Source: Halocaridina rubra (taxonomy: Eukaryota; Arthropoda; Malacostraca; Decapoda; Atyidae). From it: a stretch of DNA of 64,000 nucleotides. The stretch spans positions 93,501-157,500 of the forward strand of contig JAXCGZ010022677.1 in the NCBI GenBank assembly GCA_037179515.1. The letters run 5' to 3'. Below, piece by piece: positions 1 to 10,985 of this stretch. Under the pieces are notes generated by a model that was not told the DNA's origin, made no database searches, and saw only the letters and a list, made by a program, of their open reading frames with translations. The number at the start of each line of letters is the position of its first letter. Positions within the stretch are counted from its first letter, which is position 1. The position numbers were made by a program, and so were the translations under genes.

Positions 1-426
1 ACTTTAATTTTATTCCATCCATATACAGAAGCCATATGCCTCCTTAGATGGCTCAGTCAAGCATAACACTTGACTTTTTATGAGAGGAAAATATAAAGAA
101 TGAGATTCCCAGTCCTCCTGCTTCAACATTTAATCAATTTTTACGACCTACTTGGAAACACAGAGTAGGTAATCTTGCCTCAACCCGTAGAGAAAATTAT
201 TTTCGTTTTTAATATTGCACATATTGTGTTTCAGGGCAGGAAATAATCTTAAATTACCATAGAGTCATGATAGTTGCAAATTCCACCTCCTTGTTATTTT
301 ACACCCCCAGTCCTTGTTTTTATAAATACAGTAATGCTCCCACCTCACAAACACTCTCCCCCACGAACAAACCTCTCCATGAACACAATTTTCGAGCAAA
401 TTTTGCATTGCCCCCCGAATAATGCT
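1..426. other. No gene recognised; presumed Rae1 intron
   Basis: No exon, repeat family or RNA gene was recognised. Because the first Rae1 exon in the window begins in mid-protein at 3794, this stretch should be intronic to Rae1. Short open frames on both strands lack domain content. Confidence 0.4.
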
Positions 427-1751
427 CGAGTTCCGAACACGCATACACATACACATCTGGCCGGGCAACCACATTCCTGTTCACCCTGGTGACGCGTGTT
501 TGCTCTCAGTTCTGCATTGGTGCCCGCGCTGTATAGTTTGTTCGTTGTTCTTTCTGGGCTTGGAGGTCAATGAGGAGCTGGTGGAGGACCACAAATAAGA
601 ACTGACCACCAAGGAATTGATTGAGTTGCAACGTGAACAGGTGAAGACTCTCCAAGAGGAGCAATCAACGGAGGAGGGGGAAGAGAGGGTAAAGGTGTCC
701 AGTGAAAAATTTAGAGATATTTTTAACAAATGGAGTGAGGTGCAGGCTTTTATTGAGGATCATCACCCAGACTAAATTGTGGGCAACAGAGTAGTGAACA
801 TAGTAAATGACATTGCGATGTGTTATTTTAGAAAAATTTACCAGCAAAGAAAAAGATGAATTTCAATGGTCGAGTTCTGAACACGCATACACATACACAT
901 CTGGCCGGGCAACCACATTCCTGTTCACCCTGGTGACACGTGGTTGGTCTCAGTTCTGCATTGGTGCCCGCGCTGTGTAGTTTGTTCGTTGTTCCTTCTG
1001 GGCTTGGAGGTCAATGAGGAGCTGGTGGAGGACCACAAATAAGAACTGACTACCAAGGAATTGATTGAGTTGCAACGTGAACAGGTGAAGACTCTCCAAG
1101 AGGAGCAATCAGCGGAGGAGGGGGATGAAAGGGTAAAGGTGTCCAGTGAAAAATTCAGAGATATTTTTAACAAATGGAGTGAGGTGCAGGCTTTTATTGA
1201 GGATCATCACCCAGACTAAATTGTGGGCAACAGAGTAGTGAACATTGTAAATGACATTGTGATGTGTTATTTTAGAAAAATTTACCAGCAAAGAAAAAGA
1301 TGAATTTCTCTGGATCGTTTTCTTGTGCCACTAGCCAGAGAACCACCTTCTAAAATAGAACATAGAGAGAAAACGCTTGATATACTGCCTGTATCTGAAG
1401 AGTTCCCTAACGTTTTTATGGAGGGGGAGTCTTTCAAAAAAGTAGTCCTCCTTCCCCTCTTCCTCCACCACCATCCATGTGTGCCAGCAACAAATCATCC
1501 ACAAAGGTAAATGCAGTACTGTACCATGTTTTATTTAGAGTAGAATTTCTTTTTATTATTAATGAAATTTTCCTATTACAGGTGAAATACAGTCTTTTTA
1601 GTTTTCATAGTCATTAATAAAATTTTCAATGTATATTTATGGTGATATGGAACGGATTAATTGAAATTATATGCATTTCAATGGGAAAAATTGTCTCACC
1701 CCATGAACAGGGCTTAGGAACGGATTAATTTCATGGGGCGATGGTCCACTG
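427..1751 (+). pseudogene. Tigger/pogo-type transposase C-terminus remnant with 444-bp tandem duplication and 3' terminal repeat
   Basis: The + strand translates, with stops, into the acidic C-terminal tail typical of Tigger (pogo, Tc1/mariner superfamily) transposases: a LGLEVNEELVEDH stretch, then ELTTKELIELQREQ, then a FRDIFNKWSEVQAFIEDHHPD-like block, then YFRKIYQQRKR and finally SLDRFLVPLA at about 1313-1342. The first part is present twice, at 427-870 and 871-1314, as direct repeats 444 bp apart. The end at 1751 (TGGTCCACTG followed by TA) reads in reverse as CAGTGGACCA, the Tigger-type terminal repeat next to a TA target. The DDE catalytic core and 5' terminal repeat are not in the window. 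Each copy has an in-frame stop before ELTTKEL and another after HHPD, so it is dead. It lies in the presumed Rae1 intron. Confidence 0.7.
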
Positions 1752-1948
1752 TATATCATTTACGACAGCTATATTATACAGTATTAAATGATCACCCCCC
1801 AAATACCTAACCATTGTGGTATCCTCTCCCTTCCCATCCCTCAAATTCATGTACCTAAATATGAGCAAGAACATTTACCCCTCTTAAAGCCAGCTTCATA
1901 TCCCTCATACAGAAGTTTATAATATAATTAGGACTTTTATTCTTTGTG

Positions 1949-2335
1949 AGTGGCAAACCCATTGGAGCGGTTTTCCCTCAAATTTTAAACTTAAATCTGT
2001 CAAGGACTCTCTTGATGCTGTACTCCTTGAACGTCGGATCGCAGACCCAAACTGGGCTTAACAAGGTTAAGAATACGCCACACATTTCTCACACAGAGTT
2101 GGCTGCTGGCATGGGGCATGGAGAGAATGGCTCCATACTGTGACACTTGTTGGGTGCTGTCACCCATGTTATTTTAGATTGTCCTTGTTTTCAGAGCGTG
2201 AGAGTGCAGCCCTTTGTAAATGACAAGTCTCCAAAGGAGATTTTGCAAAATGCATGTGATCTGCTGGCAGTCACTTCATTTCTCAAATATGTTTCTATTT
2301 TTATAACCTTTAGTTAGAAACTCGTGTATCGATGT
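1949..2335 (+). pseudogene. Possible LINE C-terminal remnant (Jockey/I-like)
   Basis: Reading + with one stop gives HTELAAGMGHGENGSIL, then a stop, then HLLGAVTHVILDCPCFQSVRV. This resembles the C-terminal tail of Jockey/I-type retrotransposon proteins (a T-x-x-x-x-G-H block, then a V-x-H-h-L-x-D-C-P motif). The metal-binding CxxC of the family is not clearly kept. It is short, degraded and intronic to Rae1. The family assignment is from memory of the motif. Confidence 0.4.
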
Positions 2336-2458
2336 GGGACATTATGTATATATTACTTTGTAAATATTTAAATATTTCATATTTAAAATTATTTTAATTT
2401 GTGGCAGGCCACATTATATTTTTTATTTAATTTGTTTTCTTAAAAAAGTTTGTATATA

Positions 2459-3037
2459 CAGGCACTCCCCATCTTACGAATGAGTTAGGTTTCAGAAGTT
2501 TTCGTAAGAAGAATTGTTTGTAAGTTGTGTTTATGTAAAAAAAATTACTGTACAATACATACATATGTAGTACTGTACAGTATTTTTTTTTTTCACCGGG
2601 ACGGCCACAGAAATAATAAAATAAAACAGCCCTCATTGGAATTGGGCACGGAGAATACATAAAGTAAAGAGAAACAGAGATGGAGAGTGTAATGACTTGT
2701 CAGATGTGAAGGAATATTAAGAGATGTGTAATGAATATCCAAGAATATTCGGTGTAGATGTAGGCATAGAAAAGGAATGTAACTGAAGAAAGACTTACGT
2801 TCGAACTGTCCTGGACAGTCCTATTTAAGTTCAAAAAACCTTCATAGGCTAAACACACGTAACTACCACAAAACATGAAGTGTACAGTATTTATGAGTTC
2901 TGATACAGTAAAGATAATGTAATAATACAGTACAGTACAATAATATACACATTAATACATGGGTAGGTAATGAGTCGGCTCTTGTTCGTATCTGTGAATA
3001 TTAGCAACTTGGTTGTTCGCTAGTAGGGGAGCTTCTG
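2459..3037. mobile_element. Mariner/pogo-like MITE, family M1, with internal insert
   Basis: Ends read inward as CAGGCACTCCCCATCTTACG and CAGAAGCTCCCCTACTAGCG, an imperfect terminal inverted repeat, with TA on both outer sides (2457-2458 and 3038-3039). The interior is AT-rich and noncoding. Compared with its sister at 4246-4526 it is about 300 bp longer. Part of the extra length is a segment at 2583-2665 related to another interspersed repeat (see 28265-28490). Confidence 0.65.
2583..2665. repeat. Fragment of dispersed repeat R1 nested in the MITE
   Basis: A T-run followed by CACCGGGACGGCCACAG, then CCCTCATTGGAATTGGGCACGG, resembles the block at 28265-28330 (GACAACGGGTCAGGCAAA, CCCTCATCAATAAAGG, CCCGGAC) and its inverted copies at 52612-52845 and 57270-57355. 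Noncoding; element class not recognised. Confidence 0.4.
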
Positions 3038-3039
3038 TA

Positions 3040-3290
3040 TTGAATATTGTAGTTTATTAGAATAGCTGCGGTGGTGAATGACCTTTGTTACCCTGCTGCT
3101 TGGCTTATGCCAAATTTTTATACTTACCTATCTTAAAGCCAGCTCTCAGTATATGCAATGCTTTATCAATCTTTAAAATATCAGGGATTTCTTGCACCTG
3201 CTAGTACGATAAACAAGGAAGGGTGAGTGTTGGGGGAGTTACCATGAACTGAAGCTAGGGGGAAAACTAACTACAGCTATTGGGCCTCAC
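3040..3290. other. No gene recognised; presumed Rae1 intron
   Basis: AT-rich sequence between the M1 MITE and the next interspersed repeat. No exon with consensus splice sites and Rae1-like coding was seen. Confidence 0.3.
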
Positions 3291-3450
3291 AGCAAAAGAA
3301 TCTTCCCACTTCCCTGTGAGTGACCAAGCAGTGTGGGAGGGGAATTGCAGTAGCCCCGGGGGGGGGTTCCTGAGGGGTGCTTTGACATGGCCACTCTCTT
3401 ACAAGCGTGATTACAACTATTTTATATGTTTGTGTATGTATGTGTAATAA
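3290..3450 (+). repeat. Interspersed repeat F (ends near GTAT microsatellite)
   Basis: GTGAGTGACCAAGCAG, a G-rich run, then GGCCACTCTCTTACAAG, GATTACAACTATTTTATATG and GTGTATGTATGTG. The same order of blocks recurs at 6030-6210, 6600-6680 (partial) and 27315-27495. Probably a short retroposon with a GTAT-type tail; no coding capacity. Confidence 0.5.
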
Positions 3451-3793
3451 TCAAATTTTCCAGAAGAAATACAAAATTTGCTTATTCTCTTATATGCTTA
3501 AAATTAACCAGGAAAAATGAGTTGCATATTTCGCATTTTTATATGTTGGTCCACATGTTTAGTTTTTCATTTAGCATTGACTTGGCTAAATTGATGATCC
3601 CAACTTTGGTTCTTGTAATAAAGAGTAATCTAATTGTGCCCTTGGGTTATACATATTTACAAGAAAAGTTATCTAATCTATATTAGCCTAACCTACCCCA
3701 ACAATTTATGGGGTTATTTAACTTTATATGGGGTTCTGGAGATTACTCATCTTGACAAGATCTCCATATTTTATAACAAAATCTCATTTTCAG

Positions 3794-6700
3794 TTTTGGG
3801 ACACTAGGAGTTCTTCACCGATATTAACCATCAATTTACCCGAGAGATGTTATTGTGCCGATGTAGAATTTCCCATGGCTGTCGTAGGCACAGCAAATCG
3901 TCATTTGATAGTTTATCAGCTAGAAGGACAACCTCAAGAGTACAAACAAATAGAGTCCCCCTTGAAGTACCAGGTAATATATATTCTTTGTAGTTTTTTT
4001 AATTTTTGCGACATTGTGGCACAGCGGTAGTATCTGAGGCTGGTAATATACTGGGTGTAGATTCAATCCTGATCCGAGGATGGATTAACTTTCACTGTCT
4101 CATGTCGTTACATATTAAATTGGGCAGTTGATTAGGGGTTAGTGATTTTTTGTAGGTCTCCCTGCTTATTCAGCATTTCCCTGGAGATCACCTGGTCCAC
4201 ATGATTAGTGAGGACCTTGGGCCCTGGCTATATGCTAGGTATAGACAGACACTCCCCAACGTACGAATGAGTTATGTTCCAGAAGTTTGTTCGTAAGTTG
4301 TGTTTAGGTAAAAAAAAAAGTACTGTACAGTACATAAATTTGCAGTACTATACAGTACTTAAATTATAGACACTTATCTACTACATAAAACATAAAGTTT
4401 ACAGTATTAACAAACTTTATTACAATTATGATAATGTAATAATACTGTACAGTAATACATGGGTAGGTATTTGTTCGTATATATGAATGTTTGTAACCTG
4501 GTTGTTCATAAGTAGGGAAGCTTCTGTAGTCGGGCCATTTGGTGTCACAGTCCCTTACTTCTGCCTTTCATTTTTGACCTTTAACCTTTACTTAAAACAA
4601 AAACATTTTCGATAGCATATCAATACTTTTAATGAAAAATTTACAAATTTAATATTTCTTTATTTATATGGCTTGGTCTAGCCTTTGCCCGAATCATATT
4701 CACTTATTATCGATGATATATCTGTTTCAATTTACATATCATATTGGGTTTAGTGGTCGCCCTCTGGATGGATATTTTTATATAACCAATTGAATGACAA
4801 TCGTTAAAGAGTACAGAATCACCTCTGGAGTAACTTTTTTTTTTTTTTGGTAAGATGAAATTCAAAGACTGAATTATAAGGATGTGGAGATGATAATACT
4901 GTTTAGAAGGAATATTGTTCTTATGCCAGTAGACTGAAAAAGACTGAAAATTAAATTAACTTGCAAGAGACTATATGCAAAACTCTCCTTTAATTCTCAA
5001 CATGGTATCATGAAGAAGAGTTAGGTGTTTTATTAAGATAAGCTTCTGATTACAGTATAATTTTACTTATTATAGTCCAAGTAAAGCAAAAATTAAAAAT
5101 ACAGTATTCTTAAGAATTTTAGGATCATGTAAAGATAGGTAACCCAGGGTGCAAGCGTAACCTGACCTGGGGTTCATAATCTCTGCAATGTATTTCTGGA
5201 CTTTATCTTTACATGGGGTTCTGTGGATTACTCATCTGTACGAGATCTGAATTCTGTACAAATTTATAAAATTTGGTCTTTTCTCGAGTTGAGATTCTCT
5301 GATGTTACCTTGGAAATATAAGTTTAGCTGACATATATTGGAAATATATCTTTCAGCATAGATGCGTTGCCATTTTCAAAGACAAAAAAGGTGCTGGGGC
5401 TCCCGCAGGATTTGCACTTGGGAGCGTTGAAGGAAGAGTTGCCATTCAGTATATAGTTGCAGCTACACCAAGAGATAATTTTACCTTCAAGTGTCACAGG
5501 TCAAATGGCACTTCCAATGGTTTTCAAGATATTTATGCGGTAAGTAGTCTGATTTTGCATGTTCCTGAAGAAGCCTCAAAATAGTTTAGTAGGCTGATTT
5601 TGCATTTACTTGAAGATATTTCATTATAGCTAAGTAGGTCGATTTTCCATTTGACTGAAGAGGTCTCAATATAGCTAATTATACTAAATTTGCGTTTACC
5701 TGAAGAAGTTTCATAATAGGCTGATTTTATATCTAATTGAAGACGTCACTAAGTAAGCTGATTTTCCATATTCATGAAGAGGCCTCAGAATAACTGAGTA
5801 GCCTGATTTTGAATTTACCTGAAGACGTCTCAATATAGCTAATTAGACTGATTTTGTAGAGCCTCGAAATAGCCGTGTTTTAGTTGTCTGAAATATCTTT
5901 TACCTGAAAACGTCTCAAAATAGTTAAGTAACCCTGATTTTTGTATTTACCCGAAGATGCCTCATAATAGCTAAGTAGACTAATTTTTCATTTACATGAA
6001 GACATTTTGATTTAACTCATGACAGAAGGACTTGCCCACTTACCCTATGGATGACCTAAGCAAGGTCTTTGTGGGGGATGCCATGGCAGCCCTTTAACCC
6101 CAGTAAGCTAAGAGGAGTGATCAAGGTATACTAGCTTTTAGTGAATGTGTTTGGTATGCTTCAGTCACATCTCTTACAAGAAGTATTGCGATCATTGTAT
6201 TTGTATGTCTTTCAGGTAAACGATATCAAGTTTCACCCTGTCCATGGTACGTTAGCTACGGTAGGATCCGATGGCAGATTCAGTTTCTGGGACAAGGATG
6301 CTCGTACAAAGCTGAAGAATTCCGAGGCAATGGAGCAACCCATCTCCTGCTGTGCATTCAACCACAATGGTCAAATATTTGCATATGCAGTATCGTACGA
6401 CTGGTCTAAGGTATTGTATTTCAAGTGTTCAGGTTCTTTTATGCTTTAGTTTTATTGTAATATTTAATGCAACCTTTATCGTCTTGGAAAATTAACGTTT
6501 GGTAATGGGATTCTTTTGTTGTCAAGGGATTTACTATACGAATATCCAAGAGTTATACTTACTTAGAATGCCTCCTCCATGTAATAAAAGTCTGCTAAAT
6601 GAGGCGTAGATAGGAGACTAATTTTTTGCTTTGACTCAGCCACCCCCTTATAAGGAGGATTATGGCTTTGGTATATAGATAAATAAAGACCCTTAGAACT

Positions 6701-9002
6701 ACTGTATTAGGACAGTAGTTCTTAATTTTAGAGACTGTCATTATAATTTCAAAATGTCAAGTATTAATGGCTCAGAATCCTTTGCCAGTACATTTGGTGG
6801 TTCAGAGTGAGATATTTTCATTTCAGTGTTGATATTTACTATATACAGTGTTACCCCGGTTATTCGCGCTTCTTGGTTTGCGTTCTCACTCTATCGCGGT
6901 TTTTTTTGGGATAAATTATTATTTTATTTTATGGGTATACGCAAAAATATTAAAATATTGAGAAAAAAAACATTTTCAGTATTTTCATTTTTTTTTTTAA
7001 ATTTACGTTGCGTGCTGTTATTTATATTGTAAAGGGTGTTTTTTAACAGTGCAGGGAGGGTTTATACAGTTCGTAAACGAAAAAATAATTGTAAATGAGT
7101 ATGTGTGTCACGTCATCATCACCTCATTCATGGTAATTTTATCTATCACTTTCATAAAAATTTACGTTGCTTGCTGTTATTTATAATGTAAAAGGTTTTT
7201 TTTTAACAGTGCAGGGAGGGTTTATACAGTACGTAAACGAAAAAATAATTGTAAATGAGTATGTATGTCACGTCATTATCACCTCATTCACCGTAATTTT
7301 ATCTATCACTTTCATAAAAATTTACGTTGCTTGCTGTTATTTATAATGTAAAGGGTGTTTCTTTAACAGTGCAGGGAGGGTTTATACAGTACGTAAACGA
7401 AAAAATAATTGTAAATGAGTATGTATGTCACGTCATTATCACCTCATTCACCGTAATTTTATCTATCACTTTCATAAAAATTTATGTCGCTTGCTGTTAT
7501 TTATAATGTAAAGGGTGTTTCTTTAACACTGCAGGGAGGGTTTATACAGTACGTAAACGAAAAAATAATTGTAAATGAGTATGTATGTCACGTCATTATC
7601 ACCTCATTCACCGTAATTTTATCTATCACTTTCATAAAAATTTACGTTGCTTGCTGTTATTTATAATGTAAAGGGTGTTTCTTTAACAGTGCAGGGAGGG
7701 TTTATACAGTACGTAAACGAAAAAATAATTGTAAATGAGTATGTATGTCACGTCATTATCACCTCATTCACCGTAATTTTATCTATCACTTTCATAAAAA
7801 TTTACGTTGCTTGCTGTTATTTATAATGTAAAGGGTGTTTTTTTAACAGTGCAGGGAGGGTTTATACAGTACGTAAACGAAAAAATAATTGTAAATGAGT
7901 ATGTATGTCACGTCATTATCACCTCATTCACCGTAATTTTATCTATCACTTTCATAAAAATTTGCGTTGCTTGCTGTTATTTATAATGTAAAGGGTGTTT
8001 TTTTAACAGTGCAGGGAGGGTTTATACAGTACGTAAACGAAAAAATAATTGTAAATGAGTATGTATGTCACGTCATTATCACCTCATTCACCGTAATTTT
8101 ATCTATCACTTTCATAAAAATTTACGTTGCTTGCTGTTATTTATAATGTAAAGGGTGTTTTTTCAACAGTGGAGGGAGGGTTTATACAGTACGTAAACGA
8201 AAAAATAATTGTAAATGAGTATGTATGTCACGTCATCATCTCATTCACGGTAAGTTTTCCTATCACTATCATAAAAATTTACGTTGCCTGCTGTTATCTA
8301 TAATGTTAAGGGTGTTTTTTTTAACAGTGCAGGGAGGGTTTATACAGTACGTAAACGAAAAAATAATTGTAAATGATATGTATGTCACGTCATTATCACC
8401 TCATTCACTGTAAATTTATCTATCACTTTCATAAAAATTTACGTTGCTTGCTGTTATTTATAATGTAAAGGGTGTTTTTTTAACAGTGCAGGGAGGGTTT
8501 ATACAGTGTAAACGTAAAAATATATTAAAATATCTATGTACATATAGGCGGATCCTACTTCGCGGATTTCCTGGTTCGCGGCGGGTCCCGGAACCAAACT
8601 ACCACGATAAGTGAGGCAACACTGTATACTTATATTGGCAAGATAAACTTGATGAAGTACCGCTTTGTAAGTCAGAATTTGTTCCCATATGATTGGTGGT
8701 AGACAGACATATTGGAGTTGGGGAATTAAGGCTGGATGCCCTTATTTATGCCTTGTGGGATTGAACCCACATTAATGCTTCCAGACTCACTCACTGTACT
8801 ACTGAGCTACCACAGCCCCCCTTGCAAGATGCATTTCGTAATAAGTACAAAATACACACATTACTTAGCAAAGTTAATAATCCTCAAAATAGTAATAATA
8901 AATTCTCATCTCTCACAGGGTCATGAATTCTTTAACCCGCAGAAGAAGAATTACATCTTTCTTAGATCGTGCTATGATGAGCTGAAACCTCGCAATCGTT
9001 AA
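3794..9002 (+). CDS. Rae1: mRNA export factor Rae1 (Gle2 family), 3' four coding exons
   Basis: Four phase-0 exons at 3794-3973, 5357-5539, 6216-6410 and 8919-9002, each with AG acceptor, and GT donors after the first three, encode the C-terminal 167 residues of Rae1. Recognisable blocks in order: FWDTRSSSP and [29 protein letters not shown] and [47 protein letters not shown] and SYDWSK; then [17 protein letters not shown] and the terminal LKPRNR. These cover roughly the last four blades of the WD40 propeller. Known family role: Rae1 binds Nup98 through its GLEBS motif at the nuclear pore, aids mRNA export, and acts in spindle assembly. The 5' exons are outside the window; no earlier exon was found in 1-3793. 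The gene converges on Tsc1. Introns are full of transposons, but the exons look intact. Confidence 0.96.
4003..4240 (+). repeat. tRNA-derived SINE, family B
   Basis: It begins with a tRNA-like head (GTGGCACAGCGGTAGTATC as A box, GATTCAATCC as B box) and continues with TTTCACTGTCTCATGTCG and a tail around GGGCCCTGGCTATATGC. The same body is at 60265-60535, split there by a GA tract. It lies in a Rae1 intron just before an M1 MITE. Confidence 0.65.
4246..4526. mobile_element. Mariner/pogo-like MITE, family M1, short copy
   Basis: Starts CAGACACTCCCCAACGTACG and ends AGTAGGGAAGCTTCTG with TA after it. Internal CGAATGAGTTATGTTCCAGA and TGTTCGTAAGTTGTGTTTA match the copy at 2459-3037. Noncoding, in the intron between Rae1 exons at 3973 and 5357. 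Confidence 0.65.
5545..6005 (+). repeat. Degenerate ~57-bp minisatellite in Rae1 intron
   Basis: Eight to nine diverged units share the pattern CTGATTTTGCATTTACCTGA, then AGACGTCTCA, ATAGCTAAGTAG. It starts within about ten bases of the donor at 5540. Unit boundaries drift through small indels. Confidence 0.7.
6030..6210 (+). repeat. Interspersed repeat F, abutting a Rae1 splice acceptor
   Basis: Blocks of the repeat at 27315-27495 recur: TGACCTAAGCAAGGT, AGCTAAGAGGAGTGAT, TTACAAGAAGTATTGCGATC and ATTGTATTTGTATGT. Its end lies only a few bases before the acceptor TTTCAG at 6210-6215, so the repeat supplies the sequence just upstream of that acceptor. Confidence 0.55.
6600..6680 (+). repeat. 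Partial interspersed repeat F
   Basis: CTTTGACTCAGCCACCCCCT and TATAAGGAGGATTATGGC match the 3' half of the repeat at 27315-27495. Only this half is present. Confidence 0.45.
6846..8624. mobile_element. TA-flanked inverted-repeat element carrying a 160-bp satellite
   Basis: Left end CAGTGTTACCCCGGTTATTC and right end, read inward, CAGTGTTGCCTCACTTATCG form an imperfect terminal inverted repeat, flanked by TA at 6844-6845 and 8625-8626. That is the arrangement of a Tc1/mariner-pogo class nonautonomous element. Subterminal sequences on both sides are GC-richer (TTCGCG, TCGCGG). About 1.5 kb of the interior is the tandem array at 7020-8520, and no transposase remnant is present. It lies in the last Rae1 intron (6411-8918). 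Confidence 0.72.
7020..8520 (+). repeat. 160-bp tandem satellite, about 9.4 units
   Basis: Units repeat with period 160 (TTTACGTTGCTTGCTGTTAT at 7161, 7321, 7641, 7801 and 8121, with single-base variants at 7481 and 7961); the last two units are a few bases shorter. Each holds GTGCAGGGAGGGTTTATACA and ATGTATGTCACGTCATTATC. Central units are nearly identical while edge units have more changes, as expected under unequal exchange. Short open frames are by-products of the repeat. Confidence 0.92.
8690..8822 (-). repeat. tRNA-derived SINE, family A
   Basis: On - it begins GGGGGCTGTGGTAGCTCAGT and has a B-box-like GGGTTCAATCCC, then a TTAATTCCCCAACTCCAA block shared with copies at 22680, 23108, 47288 and 53448. 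Located in the last Rae1 intron, about 100 bp before the final exon. Confidence 0.7.
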
Positions 9003-10985
9003 TGGGTGCTAAGCTTGGATAATCGGTCAACTTTTTATATGTATATTTTAGAATTAAATTAGTATATGTGGGATCAATTTCTGAGTATGAACCAACTTTC
9101 TTTACCAAACTCCATTGAAAGTTGTGCAGGATCTATGGATTGTATTGGATGGAGAGGCATAGATGACTCAGGACTTTGCAAAGTCCGTGCCTTAAGCATT
9201 GTCTGGGGTACTCTTCCATTTTGTAATATGCTGTATCAGTATTCTTATTGAACTTTTGTCTATTCTATGCCATATACATTTGTTGGCTTGGAAAATTTTT
9301 CTTTGCTTACTCAGAAATGTTGGTTCCTGAAAGTTTTTGCAAAATGCGTAATATGGATACTGAATGTATTTCCGGATGTCATGATTTAATAAAAAAGTTA
9401 GTCATGTTGTTTGAACTGAAATATACTGCTGAATCTTAAAACATTTTTCATCTAAGGTTTTAAGGGAAAAAACTTTAGTCTAGCTCTTCAATGTCTTAAG
9501 TCTTTCTCAGTTATGCAAGACATTTTATGTCCCTCTGAATTTTGTTTTGAGATGCTGGGGTAACTAGTTATGTATATCCCTTTTATTTTTTATCAATATC
9601 ACTACAAATATAGTGGTTATTATTTTGCCATTTTGTGTCACTAGTAATTATTTGAACAGAAGTGGATACAGACAGGTAGTACCTGGGGAACTAAAGCTGG
9701 ATGCCCTTCCTAAGTATGAAAATCACAATAGATGATGATCGTTAAGTAATGCAGATTAAGGCTTACTATCATAAAATAATGTATTACAGATATTGCCAGT
9801 GTTGTAATGTTAATTTGACCATTTTATATAAATTATTCCTTTTACTCACCAAGTTGCTTACCCTGCTGGGGCCATCTGGTTTATAGTCACTGATTTTTAT
9901 GGTGTTAGCGGTTACTATTTTTCATACAGTAAATCATATTTGATAATATTATGGGCTTAAAGTGGGTTTACTCAGAACGACAATGAACATTCAAACATAA
10001 ATTTGGATATGTTAATAGATTGACAGGCTTTGACTTATAAGTATAAAGTACAAATTGATCTATCAAGATGACAAGGTGTCTGCGATGGATTCGTTAAAAA
10101 CGATGGTGAACATTCAAACTTAAATTTGAGTATGTGAATCGATAGAGGGTATTGACCAGTATTAAATGCATACTGTTCTATTAAGATGACAAGATTTCTA
10201 TTGAAAATAAAGCATTTGAGAATACATAGATTGCACTCTGACAGAGTATAGTTAATAAGACTACAACTGAGAAGATAGAGCTCTATTATAAAGTACAATA
10301 TTGTAGTAAACCTGTTAGGGTCATAACTATGAGAGAATATTCCTGGATAAGCCAGTAATTTCATTAAATGCTAGTATTACAATGCTGATTTGCACCATTT
10401 CAAGAATTTTACTTTTTTCCATCTTCTCTTTTTCCTTTTCCTCACCAAGTTAAATCCCATTTTGGAGCCTTGTGGTTAATAGACTTTGATACTTTTTCCA
10501 GCTAGGCTTCTTACCTGGCTTATAATAATAATAATAAAAATAACTGCATGAATTAGGCACCAATTGTGCCATTAATGTTTCCTTTCTTATGCAAACTTAT
10601 TTTTCAAGAGGTTCGTGAATACTAGGTACCTCTGATTTTTTCCGATTTTGTTTTTCAGTGTAATAAGATGATTTTGGGCAATTGTAATCAGACAATAGAT
10701 TTAACCACATATAACTTTCTCAAAAGCTAACCTTTATATGTTATGTAAACTGATGTGATAATTTATAATAGGAATATACTTTTTACTTTGAGCTTAGTTT
10801 GCAGCTTTTATTCTGTAATACACATTCACTTTCACTGAAAGAAGTAGATTTGGAAATGATTTCTGTTACCATTTTTATTTTTAAATACTATATGATTCCT
10901 ACTGTTATTTTAAGGAACTCTCTGCACTCACATTTCCCAATGAAGTGTAATATACTGTATTTCACAAAATAAATGTTTTTTTTAT
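9003..10985 (+). other. Probable Rae1 3' UTR and downstream sequence
   Basis: No further coding. AATAAA signals occur at 9388-9393 and 10968-10973; the latter is followed by a T-rich stretch. Which is used cannot be decided from sequence. It includes a partial family A SINE (9640-9712) and two similar ~120-bp blocks at 9977-10090 and 10099-10205 (both with GAACATTCAAAC and AAGATGACAAG). Confidence 0.45.
9640..9712 (-). repeat. Fragment of SINE family A
   Basis: GGAACTAAAGCTGGATGCCC and the preceding ACAGACAGG block match the 3' part of family A SINEs in reverse orientation. The tRNA-like head is missing. Confidence 0.45.

Noticed and set aside
6820..8520. CRISPR-like array or gene with 60-aa repeats
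   Set aside because: The 160-bp units have no unique spacers; the open frames simply repeat with the satellite.
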